Assembly: GCA_002254845.1 (NCBI GenBank)
Contig: NKPT01000036.1
Location: forward strand, 1-35,295
Reading direction: 5' to 3'
From: Chloracidobacterium sp. CP2_5A
Lineage (GTDB): Bacteria; Acidobacteriota; Blastocatellia; Chloracidobacteriales; Chloracidobacteriaceae
DNA: 35,295 nucleotides
Shown here: in pieces, positions 1 to 7,768 of the stretch
How the letters are laid out: each line of letters starts with the position of its first letter
How positions within the stretch are numbered: position 1 is the first letter of the stretch
Notes under the pieces: generated by a model
Databases searched by the model: none
Seen by the model: the letters and a program-made list of their open reading frames with translations, nothing else
Told to the model about the DNA's origin: nothing
Program-made: the position numbers and the translations under genes

Positions 1-174
1 CAAAATGAAAAACAAGTCCATGATGCCAATCGTCCAGCCCAGATAGTCAGCGACCGACTTGAGCGCGCTCGGCGGCGACTGGCGCGTAATGAGGTGCGCG
101 TAATGAAACAAGACGACCACTAGCGCTCCAAAGCCCCGGATGCCGTCCAACTCGTCAAGTCGCTTCGTGTCCAT
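1..174 (-). CDS. Acyltransferase family 3 membrane protein, N-terminal fragment
   Basis: The reverse strand encodes the first 58 residues of a protein cut by the window edge. It reads RLDELDGIRGFGALVVVLFH, then a second hydrophobic stretch containing MDLFFIL. The LDGxRGxxALxVVxFH opening with its conserved His, followed by a (V/M)D-x-FF segment, is the hallmark of the acyltransferase-3 (OafA/NodX-like) family. These are integral membrane enzymes that O-acylate cell-surface sugars or lipids. The ATG at 174 is chosen because family members usually start just before this motif. The frame stays open upstream to an ATG at 282, and a 15-base imperfect repeat there encodes VDIPR-IDTTR-MDTKR, so a longer N-terminus cannot be excluded. 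The acceptor substrate cannot be told from this fragment. Confidence 0.75.
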   Translation of the reverse strand, partial: MDTKRLDELDGIRGFGALVVVLFHYAHLITRQSPPSALKSVADYLGWTIGIMDLFFIL

Positions 175-281
175 CCGCGTTGTGTCAATCCTTGGTATGT
201 CAACCCTCGTCCAGGAGATCGCGATCGCGCAACCGGAAAAAAATCCAGCTTTAGTCAGTAACAAGTTGTTTACATGGCACA

Positions 282-287
282 TATAAG
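282..287 (+). promoter_or_regulatory. Possible -10 element for the secreted nuclease gene
   Basis: TATAAG lies in the AT-rich stretch between the divergent acyltransferase and nuclease genes. No good -35 hexamer is found 16-18 bases upstream, so this is only a weak candidate. It would give a leader of roughly 120 bases before the preferred start at 414. Confidence 0.25.
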
Positions 288-413
288 GTTGGCGCCACTC
301 TACAAAAAATGCATCCGTCACTGATGAACTTTCTTTCTCACCGCTGCCAATCCGCCGAGGCGTCGCCACTCGCCCTCAGGACCGCAGCCTCAGATTTCGG
401 AGTTGGAACTCGT

Positions 414-3400
414 ATGAGCTTTGGTATGACTGGCGCCCGGTCGTGTCGCGCGACGCTGGCGCTCGCGCTTAGCGCGGCTGTGGGCGCAGCCGCGCTTTTC
501 TATTTGCCCTGGCGGACAACCCGCGCCGACGCTTCGCTGAACAGTCGCGTCACGGTCGCGCCGTCCGCTCCGACGGCGGCCACGACGATGATTCCCTATG
601 TGGAAACCTTTGACAGCCTCGCCAGCGGGCTGCCGGCCGGCTGGACGGTGCGCACTGGCGCCACCGCGGCTGCATTGGGAACGGGCGTGACATTCACCGC
701 TACGCCGGTAGATTGGGCTAACACTTCCGGTGCATTCAAAAACTTCGCTTCCGCGAATAACGCCGGTTTCAGCGACACAACGCCGGCCGCCACGCAGAAC
801 AGCGCCCCCGACCGGGCGCTGGGCATCAGGCAGACCGGCTCCTTCGGCGACCCTGGCGCCGCTTTTACCTATCAACGCGACACGACCGGCGAAACCATCG
901 CCACCGTCAGCTTTGACGCGCAGATGCTGAGCGTCCAGCCGCGCAGCACGACCTGGACGCTCCAGTACGGCGTCGGCGCCGCCCCTACGTCGTTTGTGAC
1001 CCTGGCGACCTACACTGATCCCGGCGTGTGGGGCAACGCCAACGTTTCGGTAACCTTGTCGCCGGCGCAATCCGCTGATGTCAGCAACAAGCCAAGCGTG
1101 TTTTTTCGCATCGTGGCGTTGGCCGGCTCGACTGGCAGCGGCGCCCGCGATAGCTTCGGCATTGACAACTTTACGCTTTCTGGTTCCAGCGGCCCGCCGC
1201 CAACGGCGCCCGTCGTGCCCGCCTGCCCCGGCGCGGTCTCGGCGTTTCAGGGAACGACGGCCGTCGCCTGCGGCTTGAGCGCCACAGACGCCGACAGCAT
1301 TGTGAATAACGCCGTCGTCTTCAGCGTGACGCCCCCCACGGCGGGCTTTTCGATTGTAAACTTTACGCCGGCCAGCGGCGTCGGCGGCACGGCGACGGCG
1401 ACGCTCGAAATCGCCAACACCGTCCCGGCTGGCGCCTACACAGTCGTCGTCCGCTGGTCGAACGACGACACCCCGACGCCCCAGACGGCCGACTGCACAA
1501 TCACGGTCAACGTCGTGCCGCCCGCGACGGTCACGCCCATCAACCAGATTCAGGGAACCGGCAACGCCTCGCCGCTCGTCTCCACGACGCAAACGACCGA
1601 AGGCGTTGTCTATGGTCTGCGCAGCAACGGCTTCTTCATCCAAACGCCGGACGGCTCAGCGCTCGACGACGGCGACCCAAACACGTCGGAGGGCATTTTC
1701 GTTTTCACGGGCAGCGCGCCGCCGGTGCAGATCGGCAACTTAGTGCGCGTGCGCGGCACGGTGGCGGAGTTCGTGCCAGTCAGCGATCCGCAGCAGCCGT
1801 CCGTTACCCAGCTTTCCGGCTCGCTGACGATTGCGCAGCTGGCGTGCAGCGCGCCGCTGCCGGCCCCGACGGTCATTACGCCGACCATTGCCAATACGCC
1901 TTCGGCGCTTGAGCCGACGCTGCCGCTGCGTTACGAGCGGTTTGAAGGCATGCGCGTCCAGGTCAATCATTTGGCCGTCGTATCCCCGACCGGCGGAAGC
2001 GTCAATGAAACCAGTGCGACGGCGACAACCAACGGCGTATTCTACGGCGTGGTCGCCGAGCCATGCGGCGGCGGGTTCTGCTTCAGCCGGCCGTTCCGTG
2101 AGCCGGGGATCCGCTTTCCCGACTCCATACCAAACGGCGGCGTCACGGGAACGCTCCCGCCGCCAGCGAGCGTTCCGCGCTGGGACGCCAACCCGGAAAT
2201 CATCCGCGTTTTCAGCACGGGGCAGCCGGGGACGACGGCGCTCAACGTGCCGGCTGGCAACCCCGCTACATTGCCGCTTGCTGGTATTGTGACCAACTTG
2301 ATTGGCGCGATGGACTACGCCTTCCGCGCCTTTACCATTTTGCCGGAAGCGGCCAACCCGCCGGTTTTCAGTAACCCCAGCGCGCCGGGCGTCGGCGTCG
2401 AAGTCCCGCTCCCCACTGTGCCGTCCGGCTGGGTGACCGTTGCCTCGATGAATCTGGAACGGTTTTTCGATAACCGGAACGATCCGGGGCGCAGCGAGCC
2501 GGTGCTGACGGCGACGGCCTACAACAATCGCTTGAATAAGTTCTCGCTTCAGGCGCGAAACATCCTGCGCAACCCTGATGTCATCGGCTTGCAGGAAGTC
2601 GAGGCCCCGACGGACAACTTGTCGGTCGTCATTAACGACATGGCGGCGCAGCTCAACACCGACAACGGCAACCCGACCAACAGCAATCCGAGCCTGCCGT
2701 TTTACGTCGGCTACATTTTCCCGACGAACGACGTCGGCGGCATCGCCGTGGCGTATCTTGTCAACACAAACCGCATCACGGTGAGCAGCGTGACGCAGGT
2801 CGGCGCAAGCGACACCTATACGCGGCCAGATAGCTCCACCGCGATTCTCAACGACCGCCCGCCAATCATCCTAGAAGGAGCGCTGGGCAGCTACGCTTTC
2901 ACCGTCATCAACCTGCACCAGCGGTCGCTCAACGACATCGCCACCGGCGGCGCGCCGGTCAACGGCTATCCGAACGAGGGCTACCGCGTTCGGCACAAGC
3001 GACAGTTGCAGGCGGAGTTTGTCGCTAATCTCATTCGCCAGCGGCAAATCCTCAACTCGAATGAGCGGATGGTCGTCATCGGCGACTTCAACGGCTTCCA
3101 ATTCAATGACGGCTACACGGACATCTACAACACGATTCTGGGCAATCCGCCGACGCCGCCCGCCAGCGGCCCGAATGACGACCGCGTGGTGTTGGCCCCG
3201 ACCAGCGCCTGGAACCCGCCGAACCCGCCGCTGGTCAGTCTGACCGGAGCGACATCGACGGAGAGCAACTACTCGTTCATGTTCGACGGCAGCGCCCAGA
3301 CGCTCGACCAAGTGGCGGTGACGCCGAACGTCGCCGGCGAGGGCGCGTACGCCGAATCGGCGCGGGTCAACGCCGACTTCCCTGAGGTTGACCGCAACAA

Positions 3401-4079
3401 TCCGGCGTCGCCGCGCCGGCTGTCCGATCATGATCCGAAACGGGTGGCGCTAGTCCCGCCAACGGCGACGCCTGTGCTTCAGAACTGCCGGGTGTCGCTT
3501 AGCGTGACCAGTCAGTCGCTGACGGGCAACACGTGCGGCTTGCCGAACTACGCCGGCGACCTTGTGTTGACGGCCACGCTGAGCAACGTCAGCTCGCAGC
3601 CGATTTCCGATATCTTCTTGCAGGTGCACGGCTTAGGCTATCCGGATAGCACGCCGACGGGCGTCATTGTCGCGGCGCCGAATCCGCACCGACTGCTTAC
3701 GGCCGATGCGACGACGTGCAGCGGCGGCGGTCAAGCCGGAGCCAACCAATCCACGGTCAACGGCCAAGCGCCGATTGGCAGCAACACGCCGATTGGCACG
3801 CTCAATCCAGGCGACAGCCGGACGCTGACCTTCCGTATCGCGCTGCCGCAGGCGCGACGACTGCGGTTCTTCGTCAACGTCTTCGGCGTCGGCGGAACGG
3901 CCTGCCCGGTGGCGTCCAATGAAAGTCGCGCCAACGGCCCGGTCATGGCGACAACAACGACGCTTGACGGCCCGGCGCTCGGATTTGAACTGCTGCGGGA
4001 TAAAAGCGGCGTCACCGTCAAGCCGACTGGAGGTCGTTCGGCGAAGGGCGGCGCGAAGACGGCTGCCGGTCGGCGGTAA
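414..4079 (+). CDS. Secreted multidomain endonuclease/exonuclease/phosphatase-family protein
   Basis: A 1221-residue exported protein. The ATG at 414 is preferred over an in-frame ATG at 309 because a GGAG lies 11 bases upstream and it places a typical signal peptide (SCRATLALALSAAVGAAALF) near the N-terminus. Domains in order: a jelly-roll-like region (about 58-258), a Cys-containing Ig/cadherin-like region (about 268-370), an OB-fold as in ExeM/YhcR nucleases (about 375-460), the DNase I-like catalytic domain (about 675-1010) and a CARDB-like C-terminal region. Catalytic-type motifs are visible: ASMNLERFF (Asn), GLQEVE (Glu), VIGDFNGF (Asp/Asn) and SDHDP (His). Known relatives are extracellular DNases that scavenge phosphate and nucleotides or remodel biofilm DNA. 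That role is inferred here. It is a single-gene unit ending in a strong terminator. Confidence 0.85.
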   Translation: MSFGMTGARSCRATLALALSAAVGAAALFYLPWRTTRADASLNSRVTVAPSAPTAATTMIPYVETFDSLASGLPAGWTVRTGATAAALGTGVTFTATPVDWANTSGAFKNFASANNAGFSDTTPAATQNSAPDRALGIRQTGSFGDPGAAFTYQRDTTGETIATVSFDAQMLSVQPRSTTWTLQYGVGAAPTSFVTLATYTDPGVWGNANVSVTLSPAQSADVSNKPSVFFRIVALAGSTGSGARDSFGIDNFTLSGSSGPPPTAPVVPACPGAVSAFQGTTAVACGLSATDADSIVNNAVVFSVTPPTAGFSIVNFTPASGVGGTATATLEIANTVPAGAYTVVVRWSNDDTPTPQTADCTITVNVVPPATVTPINQIQGTGNASPLVSTTQTTEGVVYGLRSNGFFIQTPDGSALDDGDPNTSEGIFVFTGSAPPVQIGNLVRVRGTVAEFVPVSDPQQPSVTQLSGSLTIAQLACSAPLPAPTVITPTIANTPSALEPTLPLRYERFEGMRVQVNHLAVVSPTGGSVNETSATATTNGVFYGVVAEPCGGGFCFSRPFREPGIRFPDSIPNGGVTGTLPPPASVPRWDANPEIIRVFSTGQPGTTALNVPAGNPATLPLAGIVTNLIGAMDYAFRAFTILPEAANPPVFSNPSAPGVGVEVPLPTVPSGWVTVASMNLERFFDNRNDPGRSEPVLTATAYNNRLNKFSLQARNILRNPDVIGLQEVEAPTDNLSVVINDMAAQLNTDNGNPTNSNPSLPFYVGYIFPTNDVGGIAVAYLVNTNRITVSSVTQVGASDTYTRPDSSTAILNDRPPIILEGALGSYAFTVINLHQRSLNDIATGGAPVNGYPNEGYRVRHKRQLQAEFVANLIRQRQILNSNERMVVIGDFNGFQFNDGYTDIYNTILGNPPTPPASGPNDDRVVLAPTSAWNPPNPPLVSLTGATSTESNYSFMFDGSAQTLDQVAVTPNVAGEGAYAESARVNADFPEVDRNNPASPRRLSDHDPKRVALVPPTATPVLQNCRVSLSVTSQSLTGNTCGLPNYAGDLVLTATLSNVSSQPISDIFLQVHGLGYPDSTPTGVIVAAPNPHRLLTADATTCSGGGQAGANQSTVNGQAPIGSNTPIGTLNPGDSRTLTFRIALPQARRLRFFVNVFGVGGTACPVASNESRANGPVMATTTTLDGPALGFELLRDKSGVTVKPTGGRSAKGGAKTAAGRR

Positions 4080-4104
4080 GCGCCAAGCGCTTTTCGGCAA
4101 TTGC

Positions 4105-4136
4105 GGGTGGCGGAACAATCCGCCACCCATTTTTTT
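4105..4136 (+). terminator. Rho-independent terminator after the nuclease gene
   Basis: A perfect 10-bp stem (GGGTGGCGGA pairing with TCCGCCACCC) with a 4-base ACAA loop is followed by a run of seven T. It starts 26 bases after the nuclease stop codon. Confidence 0.93.
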
Positions 4137-4384
4137 GTTTTTGCCAAGTTTTTTGGACAAGTTCAGTCCCGCCGCTCAGGGCTGTGGTCTGGCGTTGCCT
4201 CTTTCGCAAGAGCGTAGCGTTGGCATTTTGAGGTCGCTAAGACGGCACCCCTCCCAAAGCGCGCCAACTTATGATGGACGACTGGATTCGCCTCAAGTCC
4301 GCTGCATCTTCCTGCCCGTAATCGGCTGTCCGCCCCGACCACGTTATCGGCTAAAGCGGCGCCGTCAGACGCGGCCGCCGGCGG

Positions 4385-4501
4385 TTGAAGGCTTTCTGCA
4401 TTGAAATCGCGCCAGACAAGAGCGGCAAGCTGGCGGCGGGGACGATTGAGGTCTCGCCGGATGTCGCCGTAGAGAGCCTGCGATCAGGCTTCAAGGCATG
4501 A
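4385..4501 (+). pseudogene. Possible coding remnant or small ORF
   Basis: A short open stretch of 38 codons begins at a TTG and ends at TGA. Unlike its surroundings it has a protein-like composition, for example IEIAPDKSGKLAAGTIEV near the middle. There is no clear ribosome-binding site and no recognisable family. It may be the tail of a decayed gene or a chance frame. The terminator-like hairpin at 4583 lies about 80 bases downstream. Confidence 0.2.
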
Positions 4502-4582
4502 GCTGCAAAACGGCTTTCTACGGGGATGTCGGTTCAGCGACGTCAGGGTCCTCACAGCCGGCTGATCTCAACCGTGGCTTTG

Positions 4583-4616
4583 GCGGTCACGCTCCGGGCG
4601 GGCGTGACCGCTTTTT
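4583..4616 (+). terminator. Terminator-like hairpin inside the 4-5 kb gap
   Basis: A perfect 10-bp stem (GCGGTCACGC pairing with GCGTGACCGC) with a 9-base loop is followed by five T. No gene is recognised directly upstream, so the transcript it would end is unknown. Confidence 0.7.
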
Positions 4617-4933
4617 GGTTAGCGCGCTTTCGAGGGCGCAATACCCAGTTCGGTAATCGAGAGCTAGGCGTTTGGCGCGCGGCGGCGTTCCGCCGCTTTG
4701 CGATGGCGCGGCATGCCACAAGCCCCAACCGACCGCGCCCCTCCGCAGTTTCGCTTTTCCCCTTCAGGCGCCCCCCAGCGTTTGGCATCGGTAAGAGCGG
4801 CTGCGCGTCGTCGCAAAAAGCGGGCTAGCGTCAGCCAGCTCGCTGAAGCCGCTGTAATTTCAGGCTGTCTTCATGACAGTGCCAAGCCAGCGTCCCATCA
4901 GGCTCGGGGAGACTTCAAGGCTAAGTTCCGCGA

Positions 4934-4969
4934 GAAAAACGCGCTGTTAGGCGCGACGAGCGGTTTTTC
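4934..4969. terminator. Bidirectional terminator-like hairpin
   Basis: GAAAAAC plus CGC (one bulged G) pairs with GCGGTTTTTC. The stem therefore carries a T-run at its 3' edge on both strands, the shape of a bidirectional intrinsic terminator. No gene flanks it closely on either side. Confidence 0.5.
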
Positions 4970-5073
4970 TAGGACTGAGCGGCGGAGCCGCCTGCCCTTG
5001 AGACTCGCCCCGCTTTGGGCAGTAGCCAAAGCTTGTTTCTGGTCGGCTTTCGTGTCATGGTGATTGACACTTC

Positions 5074-5091
5074 GCCTGACCGTCGTCAGGC
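5074..5091. promoter_or_regulatory. Small palindrome upstream of mltG
   Basis: GCCTGAC and GTCAGGC flank a 4-base spacer, 45 bases before the mltG start and just after a TTGACA at 5064-5069. It could be an operator or a leader hairpin. No matching -10 element is obvious, so a promoter is not claimed. Confidence 0.3.
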
Positions 5092-5135
5092 AGCGGTCGT
5101 CGCTTCCAAACTCGCATGCATCGCGTAGGGCTCGC

Positions 5136-6194
5136 ATGGCACGCTCGCGCCGTTGGCTTACATGGCTTGGTCTGACGCTATCGGCGCTGTCGGTCGCCGC
5201 CGCGGTTGGCTTTGGCGCTTACCGCAGCCTCAAAACCTCTGTCACCCACCACGCCGCCGAGGAAATCATCACGATCGAGCCTGGGATGGGCGCGCGCGAG
5301 GTTGTCGAGCTGCTTTACGAGCGCGGCGTTATCGCCAATCGCTATCCGGCGCTGGCTTACTTGATGCTCAACCCCGCCGGACGCCGCTTGCAGGCGGGCG
5401 ATTACGAGTTTGAATCGCCTATCTCGCCGCTGGCGGCGCTGGATAAGATTCGCCGGGGCGCGGTGGCGACGCGCAAAATCATGTTCCGGCCGGGGCTGAC
5501 AATTTACGAAGTCAACGAGCTTTTGCCTAACCGCCCGCTGGATGGGAAGCTCGACCCGACGCTTCTCGACGCGCGGCTCATCGCCGACCTTGACCCAAGG
5601 GCGACCAGCCTTGAGGGGTACATTTTCCCGGATACCTACACGGTGTCAAAGCGGGCGACGAGCGCTGAAATCCTGGCTGAAGCCGTCGCCCGTTTCCGTC
5701 GGGCGTGGACGCCCGAGCTCCGCCAGCAGGCGGAGGCGCGGCGCATGACGCTGCGCGAAGTCGTCACGCTCGCCTCGCTTATCGAGGAAGAGGCCGCTGA
5801 TGACGCTGAGCGGCCGCTGGTGTCGAGCGTCTTTCACAACCGACTGCGCAAGGGCATGCGGCTCGAATGCGATCCGACGTTTATTTACGCGGCGAAGCTC
5901 GTCGGCGCGTGGGACGGCAATGTGAACAATCCAGCGCACCGGCGGCGGCTTTCAGCTTACAACACCTACGTCTCGATGGGGCTGCCGCCGGGCCCGATCG
6001 CCTCGCCGAGCGAAAAGTCGCTGCGGGCGGCGCTCCAGCCGGCGCAAACTGACTATATTTACTTTGTGCTGAGCGCGGGCGGGCGGCATCGGTTTTCACG
6101 CACTGAGGCGGAGCACCAAGTCGCCGTCGCGGAGTATCGCAAGCTTCAGCAAACGCAGCGCCAGACGCTCCATACGCAAGACATTAAGAAGTGA
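5136..6194 (+). CDS. mltG: Endolytic murein transglycosylase MltG
   Basis: A 352-residue inner-membrane lytic transglycosylase that cleaves nascent peptidoglycan strands and so sets glycan chain length. The N-terminus has basic residues and one membrane anchor (about residues 7-28). Next come a LysM-like region and the YceG catalytic domain with LEGYIFPDTY, ASLIEEEA (catalytic Glu about 217), SSVFHNRL and the YNTY...GLPPGPI block. Length matches the family. The ATG at 5136 is chosen over an in-frame TTG at 5064 because it puts the membrane anchor at the expected place and follows a GGG-rich spacer. The stop lies 13 bases before the next gene, which suggests a two-gene unit. Confidence 0.93.
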   Translation: MARSRRWLTWLGLTLSALSVAAAVGFGAYRSLKTSVTHHAAEEIITIEPGMGAREVVELLYERGVIANRYPALAYLMLNPAGRRLQAGDYEFESPISPLAALDKIRRGAVATRKIMFRPGLTIYEVNELLPNRPLDGKLDPTLLDARLIADLDPRATSLEGYIFPDTYTVSKRATSAEILAEAVARFRRAWTPELRQQAEARRMTLREVVTLASLIEEEAADDAERPLVSSVFHNRLRKGMRLECDPTFIYAAKLVGAWDGNVNNPAHRRRLSAYNTYVSMGLPPGPIASPSEKSLRAALQPAQTDYIYFVLSAGGRHRFSRTEAEHQVAVAEYRKLQQTQRQTLHTQDIKK

Positions 6195-6207
6195 CGAGAG
6201 TGTCGCC

Positions 6208-7311
6208 ATGGGCGATGAGCTGCGCGAGTTGCTGACCGACGCCATCGCGGCCGGCGAGGCGCAAAGCGCCGCGTGGCTGGTCGCCCGGCGGGAAGCCATC
6301 CTTGCTCAGGGCGCGGTGGGAGGGGCGCAGCCGGACGCCATCTACGATTTGGCTTCGCTGACGAAGCCTCTCGTGACGGCGCTGCTGTGCGTGTATTTCA
6401 TCGAGCGCGACTGGCTGACCGACTCCAGCGCGCTGGGCGAGCTCCTTCCGGAGCTTCAGGGCTGTGTCTATGGCGCTGCGACGGTGCGCGAGGCGTTGAC
6501 GCACACGGCGGGTTTCCCTGCTTGGCTGCCGCTCTATGCGCTATGCGACCATCCCAACGAGGCGCTTTCGGCGATTGGGCGCGCCTGTCCGGGCGCGTAT
6601 CGCGGCGGCGCGCGCGACGTGGTCTATAGCGATTTGGGTTACATTGCGCTGGGCAAGGCTTTGGAACGAATTGGCGGCCGTCCGCTAGATACGCTCTTTG
6701 ACGAGCTTGTGGCGCAGCCGCTTGGTCTGAGGGCGACGCGCTTTCATCCGCCGGCCGCGTGGCGCGACCGCATCGCGCCGACCGAGCGCGGCAACGACCA
6801 TGAACGGGCGATGACGCGCCGCCTTGTCGCCAACGGCGACGGACGCTTCAGTTCATCCGAACAAGCGCGACTGTCGAGGTATGACGGCTATCGGCGAACG
6901 CTGATTCAGGGAGAGGCGCATGACGGCAATGCCCACTTTTTGGGCGGCGTCGCCGGGCACGCCGGGCTATTTTCAACGGCGGAAGAAGTCTGGCGGCTGG
7001 CGCGCGAGTTTCTCCCGCGCGGGCGGCTGCTGAAGCCGGCCAGCCTCGAATACTTCACCCGTAATTTCACGCCTGGATCAAATGAAAGCCGCTCATTTGG
7101 CTGGATGCTCGCCCCAACGCCTGGCGCCACGGGCGACGGGCTGTCGCCATTGGCTTTCGGCCACACCGGCTTTACCGGAACAAGCATCTGGTGTGACCCC
7201 GTCACGGAGAGCGTCTATGTGTTGCTGACCAATCGGACGTTTCCCATTCGGACGAGCCTGCAAGATGTGCGCCGGGCCTTTCATGCCCGCGCCGCGCAGT
7301 TGACGCGCTAG
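6208..7311 (+). CDS. Serine hydrolase of the beta-lactamase / penicillin-binding protein fold
   Basis: A 367-residue protein with the three class C-like motifs: SLTK (nucleophile Ser50, Lys53), YSD in the position of the Tyr-x-Asn motif (about 145-147) and HTGFTG near the C-terminus. There is no evident signal peptide, so it may act in the cytoplasm, for example as an esterase or D-amino-acid peptidase-like enzyme. True beta-lactamase activity is not implied. It follows mltG by 13 bases, with a GACGAGAG ahead of the ATG. The coupling makes a cell-wall-fragment role plausible, but this is inference. Confidence 0.8.
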   Translation: MGDELRELLTDAIAAGEAQSAAWLVARREAILAQGAVGGAQPDAIYDLASLTKPLVTALLCVYFIERDWLTDSSALGELLPELQGCVYGAATVREALTHTAGFPAWLPLYALCDHPNEALSAIGRACPGAYRGGARDVVYSDLGYIALGKALERIGGRPLDTLFDELVAQPLGLRATRFHPPAAWRDRIAPTERGNDHERAMTRRLVANGDGRFSSSEQARLSRYDGYRRTLIQGEAHDGNAHFLGGVAGHAGLFSTAEEVWRLAREFLPRGRLLKPASLEYFTRNFTPGSNESRSFGWMLAPTPGATGDGLSPLAFGHTGFTGTSIWCDPVTESVYVLLTNRTFPIRTSLQDVRRAFHARAAQLTR

Positions 7312-7412
7312 GCCAGTGCGCGACTTGAGCGACTGCGCTATGATGAGCGCGCTTCCCCAAGTTCATTGAGGCCAAAGTCGCTTGATTTTTTACTGCGGAG
7401 AGGTTCTGCCCC

Positions 7413-7709
7413 ATGCCGGTCAATCCAGTTGACGCCAAGAAGTTGGCTACTGAAAAGAACACCACCGACCTGCGCCAAATGCTCGAACAGTCCGACGAGC
7501 TGATGCGCGTCGTTATGGAAAAAGGCGATCTGGAAACCGCGGAAAAGGCGGCGCAGGAAGCGGCGGCGGCGGCGGCGGCGCTGATCGTTCGCAAGCAGGG
7601 CGGCGTTCGGGAACTGGCTAAGCGTGTCCGCGAGCGCGTGGCGGGCGACAATGATGACGCGGACGAAGCCGCGCTCGCGCCGCCATCCGCCGAGGGCGGC
7701 GCCGGATAG
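7413..7709 (+). CDS. Small Ala-rich helical protein, function unknown
   Basis: A 98-residue soluble protein that I do not recognise. Residues about 18-62 are predicted-helix type (LRQMLEQSDELMRVVMEKGD, then an Ala-rich segment) and could form a coiled coil. A run of seven GCG codons encodes a polyalanine stretch. The tail is acidic and low in complexity. A good ribosome-binding site (GGAGAGG, 7396-7402) supports the ATG. The type III polyketide synthase starts 59 bases downstream on the same strand, so co-transcription is possible. Confidence 0.7.
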   Translation: MPVNPVDAKKLATEKNTTDLRQMLEQSDELMRVVMEKGDLETAEKAAQEAAAAAAALIVRKQGGVRELAKRVRERVAGDNDDADEAALAPPSAEGGAG

Positions 7710-7768
7710 CCTCTAGTTTTTTGGCCAATCGGATTTTTGACGCCAGTCAAAGGGCGACCGCTTCCTTC

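Larger units (their letters stand above)
4080..5135. other. Long gap without a convincing gene
   Basis: About 1 kb separates the nuclease from mltG. The reading frames here are Arg/Ala/Pro-rich and look like chance frames of GC-rich DNA. What can be supported is three terminator-like hairpins (4105-4136, 4583-4616, 4934-4969), a possible coding remnant at 4385-4501 and a small palindrome at 5074-5091 ahead of mltG. Small untranslated transcripts ending at the second and third hairpins are possible but not shown. Confidence 0.6.

Noticed and set aside
309-413. Upstream ATG start for the secreted nuclease
   Set aside because: No ribosome-binding site, and it would push the signal peptide more than 35 residues inside the protein.
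5064-5135. TTG start for mltG with 24 extra residues
   Set aside because: The extra residues are Arg/Ser-rich and precede the normal basic-plus-membrane-anchor N-terminus; the ATG at 5136 fits the family.
6208-7311. Antibiotic-resistance beta-lactamase
   Set aside because: The fold motifs are shared with esterases and peptidases, no signal peptide is evident, and the gene is coupled to mltG. Only the fold is claimed.
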